Position numbers and translations under genes: made by a program
Shown here: positions 42,650-53,914 of the stretch, piece by piece
Position numbering within the stretch: position 1 is the stretch's first letter
Layout: every line of letters starts with the position of its first letter
The notes under the pieces: model-generated
What the model was told of the DNA's origin: nothing
The model's database searches: none
The model's input: the letters and a program-made list of their open reading frames with translations, nothing else
Assembly (NCBI GenBank): GCA_028571685.1
Contig: CM053142.1
Coordinates: forward strand, 65,063,296-65,127,295
DNA length: 64,000 nucleotides
From: Heterohyrax brucei
Lineage: Eukaryota > Chordata > Mammalia > Hyracoidea > Procaviidae
Direction of reading: 5' to 3'

Positions 42650-42850
42650 TTTATAAGGTGTCAAGTACTGTACTAAGAACTTTAAATGACATTGGCATGA
42701 AGAGTTCCATTTTATAGCAATAGATGTGGAATCCAAAGCCTAAAGAGGTTAGATAACTTGCCCTAGATCTCACAGCTGGTACATGGTGGAGGTAGGGCCT
42801 ATCCCCGGGTCTGCTGGGCTCCGCCAAGCAAGGCTTTTCTCTACAGTGCC
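42650..42850 (-). mobile_element. MIR SINE
   Basis: TCAAGTACTGTACTAAGAAC, GCCTAAAGAGGTTAGATAAC, and AGATCTCACAGCTGGTACAT. It abuts the RTE end. Confidence 0.7.
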
Positions 42851-43129
42851 GTTACCTTCTGTAAACTACAAGTCCTAGTCACTTCCTATACCAATGAACA
42901 GATCACACAAGATAAGTACAGGTTTGAAGCCTCATGCTTAAACCATTGCATTTGTTATGTTAGGTCCAAGAGGGGTCTCTAGAAGCCACTTACTTCTTTA
43001 TCTGTCTTAGATGCCCTCCCAAATCTGCCACCACCTTAACTTTCCAGTCTCATCACTCTCTGACCACCTGCGTAGTAGACTCTTTGCTGTGATCAGGCCA
43101 GAGGCAGCGTTACTGAATGGTTAAAGACC

Positions 43130-43640
43130 CAGCCAATGGTCTGGTACTTCATTCTTGAATACAGTAGTCACTGGCCTCATGTGGTATAGAGCACTTGAAA
43201 TGTGCTAGTCCAAACTGAGATGTGGTGGTGTCGTGGTTAAGCATATGGCTGCTAACCAAGAGGCTGACAGTTTGAGTCCACTGGTTGCTCCTTGGAAACC
43301 TTTTGGGACAGTTCTACTGTGTCCTACAGGGTCACTATGAGTAAGAATCAACTCGGAGGCAACAGGTCTGGGTTTTTTGTTTTTATTTTATTATTGATAA
43401 GTGTAAAACGCACACCAGATTTCTAACAGTTGGTTTTAAAAAGACTGGATGTTTCATTAGTAATACTTACATTGATTACATACTGAAATAATATTTTAGA
43501 AATACTGGTTTAAATAAATATATTATTAAAATTAATTTTACCTGTTTAATTTAATTTTTTTAATATGGCTACCAGAATATTCATAGTTACATTTGTGGTT
43601 AGCATTTGTAGCTCAGGTTATATTTCTGTTTGGAGGGAAG
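43130..43640 (+). mobile_element. ancient hAT-type DNA transposon, split by a SINE
   Basis: GTAGTCACTGGCCTCATGTG, AGCACTTGAAATGTGCTAGT, then after the SINE AAGTGTAAAACGCACACCAG, TATATTATTAAAATTAATTT and AATATGGCTACCAGAATATT follow a well-known mammalian MER element. Exact family not assigned. Confidence 0.6.
43218..43388 (+). mobile_element. AfroSINE-type SINE, full length
   Basis: GGTGGTGTCGTGGTTAAGC head, GGGACAGTTCTACTGTGTCC, GAGTAAGAATCAACTCGGAG tail. Confidence 0.95.
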
Positions 43641-43800
43641 CCACCTTGGTTTGAATCCCAGCTTTGCCACATACTAATCTGTGCTATCCTGGGACAAGTT
43701 AATTACTCCCTGTGTGCCCTAATTTCACCATCTGTAAAATGGGGATATTAATAAGACTTACTTTGTAAAGTTGTTGTGAATATTTAATGACTTGATGTCT
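43640..43800 (+). mobile_element. MIR SINE
   Basis: GGTTTGAATCCCAGCTTTGC, CACATACTAATCTGTGC, CACCATCTGTAAAATGGGGA: a well-preserved MIR. Confidence 0.75.
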
Positions 43801-44036
43801 CAAACTGTGTGCCTGGATTTATTTTTATTCTTATTTATTGTTTGCTGCTTTTATTAGTCACCGATGCAAGAAGAGGTCAGGTTCATTTCTAGCCTATGTC
43901 AGGCTATTTTCCTCTCTTTGGAAGGCTGTCTACCACCCTAATTTCTGCATCTTTCAGAACACTGTGACTTTGGAACTCCTGTGACTTTCTTTATATGAAT
44001 ATTAAATTTCTTGCTTTATTAGTTGGTACTTCAGTG

Positions 44037-44519
44037 TGTGTCATGGACTGTATTATGCACTCCTCTAATAGGTGTATCAGTTTGGCTGGACCATGATTCC
44101 TGGTATTGTCTGATTTTCCTGTATATTATAAATCCTACTTCTATGATGTTAACAAGGGAGGATGAGTGGCAGTTTATTAGTGAGGCTGAACTCAGTCTAC
44201 AAGACTGGGTTGTATCTTGAGACAGTCTCTAGACATACAAAAGAGATAAATGAGTAGAGAGACAGGGGAACTTCATGCCACCAAGAAAGCAGTGCTGGGA
44301 GCAAAGTGAGTCCTTTGGACTCAGGATCCATGCATGGAGAAGAAGCTCCTAGTCTGGAGGAAGATTGATGAGAAGGCCTACAGAAAGAGAAACTCTTCCT
44401 CTGGAACTGATGCCCTGAATTTGGACTTTTAGCCTACTTTCTGTGAGGCAATAAACTTCTCTTGGTTAAAGCCATCCACTTGTATATTTCTGTTACAGCA
44501 GCATGAGATAACAAAGACA
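44037..44519 (+). mobile_element. solo LTR, MaLR (ERVL) type, plus orientation
   Basis: Starts TGTGTCATGGACTGTATT, has TTGGCTGGACCATGATTCC, a polyadenylation signal in GCAATAAACTTCTCTTGG, and the end AAAGCCATCCACTTGTATAT ... AACAAAGACA. The end is the reverse complement of the starts at 36754 and 51412. No duplication was seen. Confidence 0.75.
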
Positions 44520-44671
44520 CTGCACATACCTGCAGTATCATTTGAAGTAGACTATGAGCTTCTTGCAATCAGTACTTGTGTCTACTGTCTTATTTGTCTT
44601 TCTGTTTCCTTTTTTGTCAAACTCTCTATAGATCTAACAAAGTTTCTGGTACAAAGTAGTGTTGCATAGAT

Positions 44672-45148
44672 AGGTGGGTGGATGGATGGATGGATGGATG
44701 GATGGATGGATGGATGGATGGATGGATGGATGGATGGATGGATGGATGGATGGATGGATGGATGGATGGATGGATGGATGGATGGATGGATGGATGGATG
44801 GATGGATGGATGGGTGGATGGGTGGGTGGGTGGGTGGGTGGGTGGGTGGGTGGGTGGGTGGGTGGATGGGTGGATGGGTGGATGGGTGGATGGGTGGATG
44901 GGTGGATGGGTGGATGGGTGGGTGGATCCCCAAACAAAAAGCCCACTGTCATTGAGTCAATTCTGACTTATAGTGACCCTACAAGACGGAGTAAAACTGT
45001 CCCATAGAGTTTCCAAGGAGTGCTTGGTGATTTCGAACTGCCATCCTTTTGGTTAGTTGCTATAGCACTTCACCACTATGCCACCGAGGTTTTAGATGAT
45101 GCATGGATGGATGGATGGATGAATGGGTGGATGGGTGGATGGATGGAT
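44672..45148 (+). repeat. large TGGA/TGGG tetranucleotide array, split by a SINE
   Basis: TGGA units dominate 44680-44812, then TGGG, then alternating TGGATGGG to ~44924. After the SINE, TGGA units resume at 45103-45148. The six overlapping ORFs translate only the repeat (WMDG on plus, HPSI on minus). The array directly adjoins the 3' end of the RTE derivative at 45149. Confidence 0.95.
44926..45099 (-). mobile_element. AfroSINE-type SINE inside the TGGA array
   Basis: AAACAAAAAGCCCACTGTCA tail, CTGACTTATAGTGACCC, and the head end CACTATGCCACCGAGG. Confidence 0.95.
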
Positions 45149-45595
45149 AACTGCCACCGAGTTGACTCTGATTCAAGGCAAACTGACGTGTAACAGAACT
45201 AAACATTGCTCAGACATACATCATCCTCAGTATCAACAACACGTTCAAGTCTATCTTTGCAGCTATTGTGCCAATCTATCTCACCAAAGGCCTTTATCAC
45301 TTCTCTGGCCCTTTACTTTACCGAATAAGATGTCTACCTCCAGCACTGGATACCTCCTGATGACATTTCCAAAGCAAGTGAGTCAGATGGTGTTCTGTTG
45401 TGATTCTTGAAATTTTCATTGCCTAATTTTCAAAAGTAGATAGTCCTTTCATTCTAGTCTGTCTTAGCCTGGAAGCTCTGCTGAAATCTGTTCTACCTGC
45501 TGGTATTTGAAAAACTAGTGGTATCACTTTCAGCATGGTGGCAACACATAAGCCACCACAGTACAACAAACTGATGGACGGGTAGTTGCATGAAT
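45149..45595 (-). mobile_element. internally deleted RTE derivative (5' end + 3' end)
   Basis: Reading minus: CAGTTTGTTGTACTGTGGTG, the RTE 5' block TTTTTCAAATACCAGCAGGT (also at 38310-38335), CAGATTTCAGCAGAGCTTCC, ATTAGGCAATGAAAATT, then directly the RTE 3' end (CATCAGGAGGTATCCAG ... GAATCAGAGTCAACTCGGTG). The open reading frame is absent. Its 3' end abuts the TGGA array. Confidence 0.75.
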
Positions 45596-45599
45596 AACT

Positions 45600-48500
45600 A
45601 TTAATTGATTAATTGGTTGAAGAATTAACTTACTTCCTCCCACAAAATGCTAGCCAGATGATGATTTTCTTCATTATTTTAGACTCCTTACAGTAAAGAA
45701 AGGGAGTGATCACCTTTCCTTGAGCCACTGTCATTTCTTCTGGTTAATTTTTCAAGCATGAAACAGCTCCATCACTTTAGTTACCATGCCCTACCATCCT
45801 TCAGGCTTACAGAGAGGGTGAGATTTTTTTGAGCACGTGAATGTTGAGATCAGCTATAATTTCGAAGCCTTCAAAGAAGTAGCCTGGGTTAATTAAATTC
45901 TAATTGCCCTGATGGTAAGGAAAGATAGTTACTTTAATTAAAGAAGACCTTCCTTAGCTAATGCTGTGGCTGTGGGGATGGTGGTGGTGAACACTGCATT
46001 GCTGCTAAGAATGATGATAACTTATGTAGTATTCAAGGGAATTCACCAGAACACAACCACAGGCAGCCCAGTCTTCATGTCTGCCAAATGTCTAGTCTGT
46101 CATTACTTTCCTTGGGAACTTACCCAGAAGGGGAATCTTTTGCTGCATTTGGATCCCACTCAAAGTTCAGGGAACATGTCTCCTGGGAAAATAAAATTCC
46201 CCCAAACCACATACCTTTGAGAGGAAGGATTGAGTTTTTGTTTTGCTTTAACAATCCAATGTTTAATGAGACACCATTTCTAACACTGATATTAAAATTA
46301 CAACACTAACAGCCTTTTCCACTGAGTTAAGCATGGGATCTCTATGAGGACCAACTTTGAAATATTCCTTGACAATTAGGAGAAGGCAGTATATTGAGTG
46401 CAGAGCTCTTAGTGTGGGTTCACACTGAAATGTTGAAATTCCAGGATACTAGAAGGGAGAGAGGAAATAAAGAATTTGGGAAAGAATGTGGGATACAGTG
46501 CTGGAAAAATTATACAATTTTAATGAGTTTTCCAAGGCCAGCTGACAGCAGGACCCAGCTAAGCTCAGAAGTATCCGATTAGCAGGTGTAGTAGATGCTG
46601 TGTTGCATTGCCCAGATCCTTCATAAAGACTGAAGCATGTATTCTCCTGCCTGCTGGGAATGTGGCTGGCTTACAGCGTTCAGCTCCCAGCCTTCTCTGG
46701 GACTGCCCTTGCTAAAGAGATGCTTCATCCAAGGACGTACCACCTTCCCAGAGGCAGCCTGTATCTAGTGGCTATGAATGCAGGCATGTGAAAACTTGGT
46801 ACTCTTAACTCATATTAGACGGTGCCAAAGGGCCATCCCAGCTTCAGAACCTCCCTGTGTGCGTAGCTGAAGCCTTGTGACTGCATTGCAGCCCAACATT
46901 TCCCTCTGCTCAATACTGCTTCCTTCCCCTACCCCGTAGGTGTTAATCCCAATATATTCCAATAAATTTCCTTCACACTATTCTTCATTATAGACTCTAC
47001 TGTCTGAGAAGCCTGACCTGCAACAGTTGATGTCTTTTTTGGCATCCTAACATACCTCCGTATTGGACTCCAGTGGCCTTTCTGCAGATCCACCAGTCAG
47101 GTGACCTTCAGTATCTGTTTTTTCCCTTACATATTCTTTTGCTTTTTGTCCGAAGCATGGACCACTCTGACGTAATGTCTGCAAGGAGACATACTACCTT
47201 TAAGCTCAGTTCTTATCTTAATAGGTATGTGTGTGTTTGCATCTACTGAATGCCTCTGCTTCCATTTCCAGATGAGACTTTCTTGAGAGAGAAGAATGTG
47301 TCTCATTTTATCTCCCTAGCATACTTAGTTCAGTCAGCTTTCTTTGGGAACAGTGCTGCCTGTCAGACCTGGCTTCCAGAACTCTCTTTGCCTATGCAAA
47401 GAAGACTGTCCTAGACCTTGACAGTAGGGAGCTCAGAGGTCATTTAGTCTAGCTTCCCATCTAACAGAAATCCTCCTTGACATCCCAGAAAGGCAGTCTC
47501 AGTTTAGTAGGGTTTTTGACCAGAAACACTCAAGATGTCATCCAGTCTTACTGCTAAGCACCTGAATTAACTGTAAACCCAACATCTTAGCTACGTTTGT
47601 TAATGCCAGGCAAAGCCAGAAAGAAGTCACTCTAGAGGGTAAATCAGCCAACAAGAGTACTCAAGGAGCTGAATGGTAAGAAGGAATTGTAATGAAAGGT
47701 CAAACATAATTTATTTTGGTCTGCTTAGTTAAGAACAAGGAGAGTAAGGCTAAAAAAATACACATCTGAATATCACTCAGCCTTGCAAATATGAGAAGAT
47801 CCTCCAAAAGTCCTCTAGACAGCAACAGACATGCTTCTTCTTTAGACGTAAGGAAAGAGTATGTTTTAGATTGACTGGCCACTTCTCCTAGTGCCTTTCA
47901 ACCCAGACAGGTAGGAAGTTCCCTCAGCTCTCCAATTAAAACCCTTCTTGGTTCCCACAATACCTGTCCTCGCTGAAGGACAGAGAAGAGCTTGTCCTTC
48001 ATTCCTCATAGGCTTGCCTGCACTTGAACTGTCAGTCCTTCCTGGGAAAATGGTTTCTCTGGTGGGGGGTGTGTGTGTCCAGAGCACCATTCCCCATGGC
48101 CAAGTGCCGTGACAAAAGTGTCGGGGCTTTTGAAATTGTCAGAGAAACTGATTTCCTTGTCAAGTCTCATCCTGTACAGTTGGAGGGCCAAATTCTACTT
48201 TTGTGTTAGCTGCCACGCAGATCAAAGGCTGCTGACAAGGAGCTGAAGGGTTTGCGCCTGGTCTGCTTCAGCCTTTCCTCAGTCCAGCATGGGGAATGCT
48301 CTTGCCTTTCGGCTTTCTTGAACTCTCTTATCTGTTCTCCCTTATGGGCCAACAGATGAAGGGCCTGGGAAGTAATCTGGAGGGATATAAGTAACTCAGA
48401 GAAAGCATTCTTAACTTTTCAGTGGGAAGGAGCCCAGAGAAACAAGAAGACAGAGGGAGGTACAGACAGAGTCATCCATTGCCTCACAAAATGCAGGCTT

Positions 48501-49155
48501 ATTAAGAGATCAGGATTGGTTGGGGAGCACCCATCAGTGGCAGTACCAGAGGAAAAAATGGGCGAGATATCAGCACATAGTGGAGGCCAGAGAACCTCCA
48601 CTAGATCTCCCAGAAGAAGGACTAGTCTTCCCATTGCTTATTTGGGGTATTGCATGAAGGTAGGGTACAAAGGGGATAATTTCTGAAGCCCTTTCATATG
48701 TCGTGTTTATCATAATCCTGTGATGAAGAGGTAAGTGAGAGATGGGAGAGTCTAGGTTATCAGTAACCTCAGGTATATCTGAAAGTAAAGGAGTCTGTTG
48801 CAGTAACCTGAGATTATGGGAATAGTCCCAGGATAGTGGTGCTTCTCAGTTCAGGACAGCCCACTGTTGACTTCTCAATTGGAACTTTCTCTTTGTCTTT
48901 TGGACACTCTCTCCTCTCTACCTACTTCTCTCAACATCCCATTTTTCCCCTCTACATGTATGTCTCTGCCCACAGACAAGCTGCACACCTCAGCTGAACT
49001 AGAGAAGGTGGTTTTGCAGCCTCTTTAGAACATTATTCAGGCACAGTATCAGGATGCACAAGGACTATGAAGGTCCCAAGAAGGAGAAGAGAAAACATCT
49101 TTAGAGGAAGAGATTGAGTGCCCTACATCTGACCACATCTTTAATCTGGAAAGCC
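45600..49155. other. longest single-copy block, no feature recognised
   Basis: Some 3.5 kb without a recognised young SINE. ORFs up to 84 codons show no family resemblance. The low insertion density could mean constraint or chance. Confidence 0.35.
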
Positions 49156-49162
49156 TCTACCT

Positions 49163-49668
49163 TGGCTGTCTAGTGCTGCTATAACAGAGATACCATTGTG
49201 GATGGCTTCAACAAAAAGAAACTTATTCTCTCACACTCTGGGAAGCTGGAAGTCTGAATTCATGGTATCAGCACCAAGGGAAGGCCTTCTGTCTCTGTTG
49301 TCTCTGAGGGCAAATCCTTCTCATCCATCTTCTTCTGCTATAGAAGCTTCTCAGAGCAAGGCCCCCAGATCCAAAGAATGCACATTCCTGGCTCTGCTTT
49401 CTTAGTGGTATGAGGTCTTCATGTCTCTCTGCTCAGTTATCTGTTTTATGTCTCAAAAGAAATTGACTTAAGACACACCTAATTTTGTAGATTAAGTCCT
49501 GCTTCACTAAGTGCCCCAAATTCTGCTTCATTAACATCATAGAGTTAAGATTTACAACACATAGGAAAATCACATCAGATGAAAACAATGGGTGAAATCA
49601 CATAATATTGGGAATCATGGCCTAGTCAAGCTGATACACATTTTGGGGAGATAATTCAATCCACAACA
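49163..49668 (-). mobile_element. solo LTR, MaLR (ERVL) type
   Basis: TCTAGTGCTGCTATAACAGA, GGAAGCTGGAAGTCTGAATT, and the end TTGGGGAGATAATTCAATCC ACAACA. Same family as 36754-37244. Confidence 0.75.
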
Positions 49669-49708
49669 GCCTCATATTAACCTGTTCTCATCTGTGGAAT
49701 GGGGAGGG

Positions 49709-50042
49709 GCATTGGTGGCTCGGTGGTAGGATTCTCACTTTCCATGCAGGAGACCTAGTTTGATTCCTAACCAGTGTACCTGACGCACAATCACCACCTG
49801 CCTGTCAACAACATGGCTCGCCTATTGCTATGATGCTGAACAGGTTTCAGCAAAGCTTTCACTAAGACTGCTAAGAAAAGTCTGATGGTCCTGAAAATCA
49901 GCCAGTGAAAACATTATGGATCACAATAGTCCCATCCACAACCAATCATGCAGGTGAGGCAGGACTAGGTAGCCTTTAGTTCTGTCGTGTATGGGTCATC
50001 ACAAATAGAGGGCTGACTCCACCTCCATGATAGCTAACAGTA
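49709..50042 (+). mobile_element. tRNA-Gly-headed SINE with RTE body and tail, copy 2
   Basis: Head GCATTGGTGGCTCGGTGGTA ... GTTTGATTCCTAACCAGTG is close to tRNA-Gly. Body AACAGGTTTCAGCAAAGC and AATCAGCCAGTGAAAAC matches RTE 38345-38430; the tail GGGCTGACTCCACCTCCATG with GATAGCTAACAG matches the RTE end. Confidence 0.9.
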
Positions 50043-50267
50043 AGATCCCAGGGGTAGGGACCGTAATCTAAGTTTCCATTCCTTGCTGTTCATTCTCAAG
50101 TCATTCTCCTTCAGTAGTACATAAAATAGTGAGCTCTCCTAATCTATTCCCTTCCTAAGGACTATAGGCAGTTCAGACAGTCAGTTTGCACAGAAAAGGG
50201 TCCCACATTATCTTAATCTGTTTGGCTATTGCATTTTATGTAATATGCAGTGAGAATCTAGAAAATC

Positions 50268-50470
50268 CATTAACCCGTTGCCTTTTGCATCACTCCAACT
50301 CTTTGCAACTCTAGAAGACAGAGTAGAACTACCCTTTAGGGTTTCCAGGCTGCAGTCTTTATTGAAGCAGGCTGCCACATCTTTCACCCATGGAGCGGCT
50401 GGTGGTTTCAGATCACCACCTTTTCCTTGAGTCGGCAAGCACTTAACTACTGAACCACGGTGGTTCCTTG
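50268..50470 (-). mobile_element. AfroSINE-type SINE, long subtype
   Basis: ACCCGTTGCCTTTTGCATC tail, CAGGCTGCCACATCTTTCAC middle, CTTAACTACTGAACCACGGT head. Confidence 0.9.
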
Positions 50471-50579
50471 AGGATCTAGATATCAAAGTATTATGCAAAA
50501 ATTTGTCTGATCTGTTAAGTATCTGGGTTTGGATAGCAAGGTTTACTTTTACTTCCTGTGTATTTACATAACAGCCTCT

Positions 50580-50660
50580 TTCACTAGACAGAGAGTTTCT
50601 TGAGGGCAAATGCCATGCTTCTCTTTGCCACTGCCTGGCACATAGGCGCTGTCTGAATTC
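50580..50660 (+). mobile_element. L2 LINE 3' end
   Basis: AGAGAGTTTCTTGAGGGCAA and GCCACTGCCTGGCACATAGG are L2-terminal blocks. Confidence 0.6.
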
Positions 50661-50663
50661 CAT

Positions 50664-51390
50664 TTTTTAACCTTTTATAAAAAAATAATATTTATTTGGG
50701 TTTTACGTGAAAGTTTACACAGCAAATTAGATTTACACCTAGCAATTTTTATGCAGATTGTTCCATGCCACAGGTTACAATTTTCACAAGGTGCCAGCAT
50801 TCTCATTATTTCCACTTTGTTTGTTCTGTTTCCATTGATTTAGCTTCCCTTCCCCTCCTTGCCTTCTCTGCTTTTGGGTAAATGTTGACCATGTGGTGTT
50901 GTAAAATTGTTTAAGGGAGCACATTACACATGGGTGATATTGTCTGTTTTATAAACCAGTTTATTATTTGGCTAAAGAGGACCTGCAGAAATGGCTTCAA
51001 ATCCAGGTTCAAAGGTTATCTTATAGGTACAGCTTCTCTAGTCTCTGTCCATCTGGTCGGTGTGGTGTTTCTTTTAGCACTTTGAGTTTTGTTCTACATT
51101 TCTCTCCCATTTTAGCTGGGACCTTTAATTGTGTCTCTGGTCAGAACAGTCAGTGGTGGTAGCTGGAAATAATCTCATTCTTTTGTCTCAAGTTAGAAGA
51201 AGCTGTGGTTCTTATGGGCTATTAGTCCAGTGGATTAGTTTCTTCTTTGAGCTCTTGATTTCCTTCATTTGTTATTGCTCTGTATGAGACCAATAGCTGT
51301 GTCTTAGATGGCTGCTGACAAGTTTTTAAGATCTTCACTGCTCCTCACTAATCTAAAATACAGAACATTATCTTTGTGAACTATGTTATA
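50664..51390 (-). mobile_element. L1 3'UTR, 5'-truncated
   Basis: Minus-strand end TGTAAACTTTCACGTAAAAC followed by an A-rich tail; internal CCAGCTGG-free block CCACCACTGACTGTTCTGAC near 51150. Shares its end with 15030-15269. Confidence 0.65.
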
Positions 51391-51411
51391 CCAGTTGATT
51401 ATGCTGTGCAC

Positions 51412-51921
51412 TGTCTTAGCTATCTAGTGCTACTGTAGCTGAAATGGCATAAGTAGATGGCTTTAATGAAGAGAAATTTATTTCTAGAAGTCTGAATTCA
51501 GGCAAAGCTTTCTCTCTGTAGGCTCTGGAGAAAGGTCCTTGTCTATATCTTCTCCTTCTCTGGAGCTTCTTAGTGCAGGAATTCCAAATCCAAAGGAACC
51601 ATGCTCCTAGTTCTGCTTTCTTGACATTATGAGGTCCCCGTGTCTTTCTGCTCAATTCTCTCTTGTATCTTAAAAGATATTGACTTAAGACACAGCCTAA
51701 TCTTATAGTCTTGTCTCATTAAAATAACTGCCACTAATCTCCAGTCGGATCTGACTCGACGGCACTTGGCTTAATCTCAACTCATTAACATCACAGAAGT
51801 AGGATTTACAACACATAGGAAAATCACATCATGAAAAAATGGTAGATAATCATACAATACTGGGGATGGTGGTTTAGTCAAGTTGACACACACTTTAGGG
51901 GGACAGAGTTCAATCCATAAA
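51412..51921 (-). mobile_element. solo LTR, MaLR (ERVL) type
   Basis: TGTCTTAGCTATCTAGTGCT start, AAGTAGATGGCTTTAATGAA, and TTTACAACACATAGGAAAAT near the end. It holds micro-insertion C. Confidence 0.75.
51742..51771 (+). mobile_element. 30-bp micro-insertion (SINE/RTE-tail type), copy C
   Basis: A 7-bp direct repeat TAATCTC flanks it (51735-51741, 51772-51778). It carries CTGACTCGACGGCACTTGGC preceded by AGTCGGAT, giving the partial palindrome AGTCGGATCTGACT. The LTR copy at 49163-49668 has no such sequence at the corresponding place. Confidence 0.75.
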
Positions 51922-52040
51922 ATGTAGTGTCTGAATTTTTTATGAATACATTTCGCAGAAAGGGTTGGAAACTCTGGTTAGACATTGGAGTTGGTGAACT
52001 GGATCAGATGGGATTGGACACTAGAAAACAGAAAGCCAGC

Positions 52041-52196
52041 ACAGTATTCTCAACCTTGGCTGTCGGCTAGAATCACCCAGGGAGGCTTTAAGGCATGTAC
52101 CGGTGCCCTGGTCCCATCCTGGACCATTCAAATCAGACTAGAACTTTGAAAGCTCCCCAGATAACCTCAGTGGAGATCCAGATTTGAGAACTACTG
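52041..52196. mobile_element. MER5-like hAT MITE
   Basis: The left end CAGTATTCTCAACCTTGG and right end ATTTGAGAACTACTG are the inverted ends of the CAGTGNTTCTCAA group. Inside, AGAATCACCCAGGGAGGC and GAAAGCTCCCCAG are typical. Confidence 0.65.
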
Positions 52197-52205
52197 GTCT
52201 ACCAT

Positions 52206-52538
52206 AATCTTGGTTCAGTGTTAGAATTCTGATCCTTCATGTGAGACACCTGGGTTTGATTCTTGGCAACTATACCTCAGGCAGAGCCACCCACCGCCTG
52301 TCTGTCAGTAGAGGTTGTGAATTGCAATGCTGAACAGGTTTCAGCAGAGCTTTCAGACCAAGGTGGACCAGGAAGAAGGATCTGTTGATCAACTTCCAAA
52401 AATCAGCCAATGACAACACAATGATGGGTCTGATCCACAGTTACTTGTGGGGATGGTGCAGGACAAGGCAATGTTTTCTTCTCTTGTGCATGGGGTCACT
52501 GTGTGTCAGAGGCCAACTAAACAGCAGCTAACAACAAC
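52206..52538 (+). mobile_element. tRNA-Gly-headed SINE with RTE body and tail, copy 3
   Basis: Head TTGGTTCAGTGTTAGAATTC ... GGGTTTGATTCTTGGCAAC; body AACAGGTTTCAGCAGAGC, AAAATCAGCCAATGACAAC; tail GGGGTCACTGTGTGTCAGAG, then AGCTAACAACAAC. Confidence 0.9.
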
Positions 52539-52539
52539 T

Positions 52540-53900
52540 TGGAAAAGCATATGGTGTGTTCGTCCTACTGATAGGATGTTGGCCTTCACCAGTTCACACA
52601 TGTTAAGGAAATGTGCCTGCTCACAGACATTTACTTATTTGCATGTTGCCAAGGAGCCAACACTTTGATTTGGTGAACCATTTGGGCCATTAAGAATGTC
52701 AGTGTAACTTGATTCCTGCCTCATTTCATGAGGGTTTACTAAGCCCAGCAATGTGGTCGGTACTGTGCACGTTATAAAAGGAACTCTGGCAAAGTACCTT
52801 GTTTGCAAGTGAGAGACAAAGCCAGCACATGTGAATGTTTACAATGCAGTGCATCGGCATTATATACGGAAGTGCTTGGTGGAGATAAACTATGGCACCC
52901 AAAATGAGGTTAGAATTAAAGCAACGGAACAATCAAGAGCCTGCGCAGTCTTCAAAGTTAGGCATCATGCCTTACTTATCTCTGTGTTCCTATACCTGGA
53001 ACAGGGTTACTGTGTAGTAGAATCAAATTTTTGAATAAATAATGAACATAGAGATGATCCCAAAGGCATAAGGATCCAGTGGCTCAAGCTACTGAAGCCA
53101 AGGGCTACAGGGGCTAAGTGATCAAATCAGGCTGACTCAGTATGTATTAGCAGTTATCTCTGAGGTTCCACTAGAAGCGTGCTGAATGTGTGGCAAGGAA
53201 AACTTTGCAGTCTGGAGAAAACCAAAGCACAGGGTGAATAAGAGCAATGACAATACTACCTTTCAGTTCTTCAGTGTTTTCAGGCTTATGAGGGGTACTC
53301 ACGTACCTTATCTAGTGCATGTAATCTGCAGAACAACCTCTGAAGGATATCGAAGAGTGATTTAGATGTGCTCCCTGTCCTTTTCTTCCTTGAGTGCCAA
53401 TCAGATGCAGTGGGAGCCAGGGGATTGTTTACCTTTAACACATGTGGAGTAGGAAGTCAGAAGGTCATTAGAAGAAACGTTGGCTTGATTCGAAAGCCAG
53501 CTGTGCAAGGAGACTTGGTGGATAAGGAGCCAGGGAGCCAGAATAAATATTTAACTTTCATTTGGAAACACTATGCTTGTGTGGCTATCACCATTGTGGT
53601 GGGCAAGCTGTGAGAGCTAAATATTTACATTTTCTGATGGTCCCCACCAAACTGCTGGATGCCCCCACTCTACTGTAAGTTATCTATTTGTTTATTTATT
53701 TATTTTGTTTGTAATTTATTTATTACTTTGGGAAGGAGGTTGGTGAGGGGGAGAAAACAAGCAGAAGCTGAGTAAAGATTCCCTTCCCTCTCAGAGAAAG
53801 AAAGCAAAACCACAAGGTGGAAGAGACAGAGAATGTATGACTGGCTTCTACCTCTTTTAAACACAGTTTATTTAAAATGACAACCACAAGAAATAAATAA
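52540..53900. other. single-copy DNA with an ATTT run
   Basis: ATTTATTTATTT runs lie near 53688-53725. ORFs of 67-82 codons show no family resemblance. Confidence 0.4.
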
Positions 53901-53914
53901 ATAAAGCACTTTTT

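Noticed and set aside
44626-45007. Overlapping ORFs of ~93-109 codons on both strands (WMDG and HPSI repeats)
   Set aside because: A 4-bp repeat without stop codons is open in several frames by construction; no start context or non-repeat coding sequence.
44672-45148. CRISPR-like array
   Set aside because: A direct tetranucleotide repeat without spacers, in a mammalian genome.
49709-49790. Possible tRNA-Gly gene
   Set aside because: The tRNA-like part lacks a sound cloverleaf and continues into RTE-derived sequence, so it is a SINE head.
50226-50663. 145-codon minus-strand ORF
   Set aside because: It runs through a SINE and an L2 end; chance frame.
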